NCBI GenBank assembly: GCA_037951105.1 | Contig: JBAMJV010005494.1 | Coordinates: 62,001-126,000 of the forward strand | Direction: 5' to 3' | Source: Echinarachnius parma | Lineage: Eukaryota; Echinodermata; Echinoidea; Clypeasteroida; Echinarachniidae | Length of the DNA stretch: 64,000 bases | Shown here: piece by piece, positions 62,620 through 64,000 of the stretch | Layout of the letters: the number at the start of each line of letters is the position of its first letter | Position numbering within the stretch: position 1 is the stretch's first letter | The notes under the pieces: generated by a model | Seen by the model: only the letters and a program-made list of their open reading frames with translations | The model's database searches: none | Told to the model about the DNA's origin: nothing | Translations under genes and position numbers: made by a program

Positions 62620-63320
62620 TTGTCACTGAGGTGGTTACCCTGAGTAAAGAAAACATTATTATTATTATTTTTATATTAAAGCAGTGTTCGTATGCACGTA
62701 CTAAAATGAAGGTAGCAATTTCAACCAGTCATGGGTGATTCTCGATTATTTGATGGGGGGGAAAAAAAGGATAAAACCGTAATTTATGAGTACATAATAG
62801 AAGAGGTGGTGCTTTGAAATTAATAGGCCATTTTGCACTGCACTTAATTTTTATAATGAATTAAATACCCAGTGTTGTTGCATTTTTAATGACAAACACG
62901 TCCACTAGCGACTAACGGGTCCTTTCTACCCTGCAAGCTCATCGGCTATTGTCAATATTGGTTTGCAAATTAGGCACTTTTAACTATTCTGGTTTGATTA
63001 ATTGCTTTGCACTTTTATAATGGTTCACATTATTCACCATTGCTGGTACTCTTTGAGCAGTATTATAGCGATGATCAGGTCTTTTAATTTGTGTTATCCT
63101 AATAGGTAATTATTACCATGTATAAATTCACAAAGCCCACGATCATGATGGAATGGAAACGCTAATTTAATTTTTTTTTTTTTTCTCAACATCAAATATT
63201 TATTTAATTTGTGTATTAGTTGAGCTCATAATTATAAAAATTAATATCACAATTTGTATGAGAATTGAGCTAAATAATACAAATGTGTTTATACTCATAA
63301 TGGTGATGATTAGGTTTGTA
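62620..63320. other. AT-rich, no recognised feature
   Basis: (ATT)n at 62655-62672 and a T-run at 63172-63184 only. Confidence 0.5.
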
Positions 63321-63325
63321 AAATA

Positions 63326-63590
63326 TGTGTCCGGTTATAGCAAAACCCTGCACTTGTCGGTAAAAATCAAAATGTAGATTATTATAAATCATACCATTAG
63401 AAAGGCCTCATAAGCTTTCATTTGATACTTTGTTCTAACGATTTGGTCAATATTTGGCGAAGATATGATTGTTTCAATTTTACAATCACAAGTCTTTTAC
63501 ACACATAATGAGAACTTAAAATGCCCATTTCTTCAAAACACTAATTACCGACAAGTGTAGGGTTTTGTTATATAGCAGTATGGAAATACA
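63326..63590. mobile_element. TA-type MITE, CTGCACTTGTCGGTAA family, copy 2
   Basis: TATGTGTCCGGTTATAGCAA, AACCCTGCACTTGTCGGTAA at the left; ATTACCGACAAGTGTAGGGT, TTTGTTATATAGCAGTATGG at the right. The interior (AAAGGCCTCATAAGC, TTGGCGAAGATATGATTG) is the inverse of the 32501 copy. The right TGACC end has decayed. Confidence 0.8.
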
Positions 63591-63591
63591 T

Positions 63592-64000
63592 AATGTTGCA
63601 TTAATTCAGGGTTTTATCAACATCAACAATTATTTTAATTTGCAAAATGAGAACAGAGCTCATAATTTTCAAAATGAATTTAATCTAGAACTATATTTTC
63701 GACATGGAAATAGAGCTAATAATGATAAACAAGGGTGCATATAATAATGGGGATGATTTGTTTTTGTTAAAAAAATATATAAATATAATTTGCCATATTT
63801 TCTTCTCCAGCAACATAATGAGGAAACAATAAGTTGTTTTTATGAATATAAATCTGCTCGAAAATGCTTGTTCAGTAAATTGATTTGCTTGTTTATAGAG
63901 TACATCAAATTTGCGTTTCATTTGTATTGCAAATTGGGGATGATCAGATAACAATTTGTCAAAAATAGAATTCCTCTCATTTGTCTCTACACATAGATTG
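63592..64000. other. AT-rich, no recognised feature
   Basis: The 87-codon minus-strand frame (63691-63954) has no recognised motif. Confidence 0.45.

Noticed and set aside
1-64000. Autonomous transposase, reverse transcriptase, integrase or viral gene remnants
   Set aside because: I looked for characteristic catalytic motifs in the longer frames and saw none; all mobile elements here appear non-autonomous.

Overview
This 64 kb window looks like non-coding, repeat-saturated nuclear DNA of a marine invertebrate animal. It is AT-rich and packed with short non-autonomous DNA transposons, ATT-tailed SINE-like copies, diverged tandem arrays and very long microsatellites. An echinoderm or another invertebrate deuterostome is my guess, from the general style of the repeats and not from any gene. 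I found no protein-coding gene, exon or rRNA that I can support. The only RNA-gene-like piece is a degenerate tRNA-Ala-like sequence near 57.57-57.64 kb. Long open frames are artefacts of microsatellites (40.3-41.65 kb and 54.26-54.86 kb) or lie inside transposon copies.

Layout. 0-3 kb: a possible 2.77 kb element in a (CATC)n tract, carrying a ~60 bp minisatellite. 3-12 kb: a Tc1/mariner-like MITE, a SINE-like copy, several tandem arrays, a telomere-like 88 bp array and the first TTAA-flanked small elements. 12-14.3 kb: a diverged tandem array split by two TTAA insertions. 14.3-24 kb: copies of a ~390 bp TTAAAGGG family, two strong foldbacks, hAT-like elements and a tandem array. 24-29 kb: a ~540 bp TTAAAGGG element in (AAAT)n, a duplicated block with an ACGG tract, a satellite split by a TTAA MITE, and SINE-like copies. 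29.7-32.4 kb: two more tandem arrays. 32.5-37.8 kb: TA-, hAT- and palindrome-type MITEs, including a 199 bp near-perfect hairpin. 38.5-44.5 kb: further TTAAAGGG elements, a 1.17 kb GGA tract and a ~235 bp satellite. 45-57 kb: paired hAT-like copies, TTAAAGGG elements, a PIF/Harbinger-like MITE carrying an 11 bp minisatellite, and a GAA-GGA-GAA tract. 57-64 kb: the tRNA-like remnant, more MITEs, a nested hAT insertion and an element full of CACTGTG/CACAGTG words.

The main theme is TTAA. At least eight sequence-distinct families end at TTAA. One is an ~80 bp element with about 17 copies in this window, ending TTAACC(Y)(S)TTSCC. Others end TTAAAGGG, a terminus known from Kolobok/T2-type MITEs. 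Several insertions sit inside one unit of a local tandem array, so neighbouring units show the empty site in the same window. Function beyond mobility is not evident. Nothing here forms a gene pathway.
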